This document shows positions 18,916-20,095 of a stretch of 20,095 bases of DNA, piece after piece. The position numbers were made by a program, and so were the translations under genes. The DNA is from Gnetum montanum (taxonomy: Eukaryota; Streptophyta; Gnetopsida; Gnetales; Gnetaceae): assembly GCA_015680685.1 (NCBI GenBank), contig MNCI01000808.1:678082-698176 (forward strand). Direction: 5' to 3'. Numbering within the stretch: the first letter of the stretch is position 1; each line of letters opens with the position of its first letter. Below the pieces are notes generated by a model. That model was not told the DNA's origin. It made no database searches and worked only from the letters and a program-made list of their open reading frames with translations.

Positions 18916-19061
18916 TGGCTAACTCTGGTGCTACGCTCCCTATGCTAGAGGTTACCATGCTTGATATGCTAGAGCTTGCCACATTCACTATGTTGGAGCT
19001 TGCTACATTGTAAGAACTTGTTATGCTCTCTAGAGCATCCAAAGTTTTGATTAAGTGGCAA

Positions 19062-19180
19062 TCAAAAACTGCAGAAGGAAACGACATGGCCCTCTTTCTA
19101 GCAGCAAAAACTATGATGTANTCAAAAACTGCAGAAGGAAACGACATGGCCCTCTTTCTAGCAGCAAAAACTATGATGTA
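19062..19180. other. Exact 59-bp duplication around a single N: likely assembly join
   Basis: 19062-19120 and 19122-19180 are identical over 59 bases and are separated only by an N at 19121. Two contig ends that overlap but were joined with a one-base gap would give exactly this. The true sequence probably has one copy. Confidence 0.9.
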
Positions 19181-19866
19181 CAAAAATGTTGGTGGCTGGA
19201 ACATCAAGATGTCTACAGGAGTATAGCATAATATTGAATCCATGTGAGGGCCATGCTGAGGAAATGAAAATGAGGTGCCCTGAATGGTTTGGTCAATTAG
19301 ACAGGCACTTACGTGGTGTTAGAACAACCATTTGTAAGAGGGGTTTATGCAGAGTTACGTGCAGACATCGGAGCTAACTAAGCTAAAGCATAGCAGAGTG
19401 TCTCAGCCTAAGAAAAATGATGTAAGCATGCAAATATGTATGAAATAGTAAGAAAATATAAGTGTTATGTTGAATGCCAAAGAGAAATGCAACAAAATTT
19501 GAGAATAGAAGTGCACTACCCCAAAAGGTGGAGCATAGCTAATTTCAAAAAGGGTCTCAAAAGGTACACAATATACAACAACACAATGGGAGGGTAGCCA
19601 CAGCCTTGGTGGTGTTAGGACATGATGTTTGGTGCTCATTATGATGAGCTGTGCCGATTGGGTTGGTCACCACGGTGTACTGTGCAATGTTCTATAGGGC
19701 TACAATTGGGCTATAGTGTATCGTGTGCTGTAGAGTTGCAATGAGTTCATGGTGTACTATGCAGTGTAGGGTTGCAACGGGGTTGTAGTGTACCTTGTGA
19801 TGCTCTGTAGCAATGAGATTGTAGTGTACCATGTGGTGTAGCTATTCTTCTCTACCAATGTGGTGT
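19159..19866 (-). repeat. 5' LTR of the gag-protease element, truncated by insertion
   Basis: Matches 11483-12197 in the same orientation. In about 235 aligned bases around GGTCAATTAGACAGG I count about 27 differences, roughly 24 of them transitions, plus an 11-12 bp gap after GAGAAATGC. Similarity runs to TCTACCAATGTGGTGT, ending at 19866, and then stops abruptly at the TG of another element. Confidence 0.8.
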
Positions 19867-19888
19867 TGATGAGACGCGGTTTTCACTA

Positions 19889-19950
19889 CGCGATATCACG
19901 GCCGACGCGATATCGCGTCTTCTCCTGCGATATCGCGTACGCGATATCGC
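19889..19950. promoter_or_regulatory. Cluster of CGCGATATCGCG palindromes upstream of a TATA box
   Basis: Four sites centred on GATATC: 19889-19900 (one arm mutated), 19904-19919 (a perfect 16-bp palindrome), 19927-19936 and 19941-19950. The last two together with the GTAC between them form one perfect 24-bp palindrome (19927-19950). Centres are 17, 20 and 14 bp apart and the last is 16 bp from the TATA box. This looks like a binding array for a dimeric factor. Confidence 0.7.
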
Positions 19951-19965
19951 ATCGTGCCGCCATTT

Positions 19966-19976
19966 CTATAAATAAG
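19966..19976 (+). promoter_or_regulatory. TATA box of the second LTR
   Basis: CTATAAATAAG on the plus strand, directly downstream of the palindrome cluster. Transcription would start near 19995-20005. Confidence 0.65.
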
Positions 19977-20095
19977 AGGCGGCACTTCCTTCATTTTCCC
20001 AATCCTGGCTAGTGTAGCGAAGCTCTGGCAGATTGATCACTCCAGAGTTAGAATTTTTCCCCATGTGCCCGCAGTAGGAGTCCTAGAGTGAACGG

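Larger units (their letters stand above)
11483..19866 (-). mobile_element. Non-autonomous Ty3-like LTR retrotransposon (gag-protease only), interrupted
   Basis: Two direct repeats (11483-12197 and 19159-19866, about 12% different in the part I aligned) flank an interior of about 6 kb. In minus orientation the order is 5' LTR, leader, gag (about 17790-16815), retropepsin-like domain (15837-15331), about 2 kb without recognisable coding, a polypurine tract (about 13312-13299) and 3' LTR. Gag and protease resemble plant Ty3/gypsy-type proteins. There is no sign of the reverse transcriptase YVDD box, RNase H or integrase in any frame, so the element must have depended on others to move. The 5' LTR is cut at 19866 by another element. 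Stops and shifts throughout show it is dead. Confidence 0.82.
19867..20095 (+). mobile_element. Start of a second LTR element (U3 and R), continues past the window
   Basis: Begins with TGATGAGACGCGG exactly where similarity of the 5' LTR to its partner ends. It is GC- and CpG-rich, unlike everything around it. It has four GATATC-centred palindromes, then CTATAAATAAG at 19966-19976 on the plus strand, then about 120 bp of probable transcribed leader. A TG start, U3 palindromes and a TATA box at about +100 are what a compact LTR looks like. The rest lies outside the window. Confidence 0.65.

Noticed and set aside
19000-19160. Primer-binding site next to the 5' LTR
   Set aside because: No segment on the minus strand matched a tRNA 3' end that I know, and the assembly duplication confuses the LTR edge.
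18893-19243. Frames containing X around 19121 with internally repeated peptide
   Set aside because: The repeat is produced by the duplicated 59 bp at the N join, not by a real protein repeat.

Overview
The window looks like nuclear DNA of a seed plant, most likely a conifer or another gymnosperm. This is an inference from a TIR-NBS-LRR (TNL) resistance gene whose leucine-rich repeats carry the 'LP-S-FG-LS-L' form common in gymnosperm TNLs, from plant-type introns and splice sites, and from long, old LTR retrotransposons in AT-rich DNA. There are no bacterial operons, no tRNA or rRNA genes and no CRISPR array. I see no intact protein-coding gene.

Layout. Positions 1-5336 are AT-rich and mostly unassignable. 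They hold a partial acidic open frame running off the left edge, a 40-bp tandem repeat, an LTR-like core promoter near 461, and on the minus strand the decayed C-terminal end of a LINE reverse-transcriptase polyprotein (about 1960-2640). From about 5756 to 11394, also on the minus strand, lies one multi-exon TNL pseudogene: TIR exon (11394-10728), NB-ARC exon (10308-9189), a short linker exon (9084-8934), a long LRR exon (about 8800-6768) and C-terminal exon sequence (about 6550-5756). It carries several frameshifts, at least six in-frame stops and a striking series of short tandem duplications, two of them at intron edges.

From about 11483 to the right end lies a non-autonomous LTR retrotransposon on the minus strand, the same orientation as the TNL. 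Its 3' LTR (about 11483-13294) sits only about 90 bp upstream of the TNL start codon. The interior carries gag (about 17790-16815) and a retropepsin-like domain (15837-15331), but no reverse transcriptase or integrase that I can recognise. Its 5' LTR (from about 19159) differs from the 3' LTR by roughly 12% in a hand alignment and is cut at 19866 by a second LTR element. That second element starts with TG at 19867 and has a compact promoter made of GCGATATCGC palindromes followed by a TATA box.

How the parts relate. An old TNL lost its upstream region to a retrotransposon whose 3' LTR promoter points straight into the gene remnant. TNL and element have both decayed, partly through stops that look like C-to-T changes. 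A younger, CpG-rich LTR then landed in the 5' LTR. One single-N position (19121) is flanked by an exact 59-bp duplication and is almost certainly an assembly join rather than biology.
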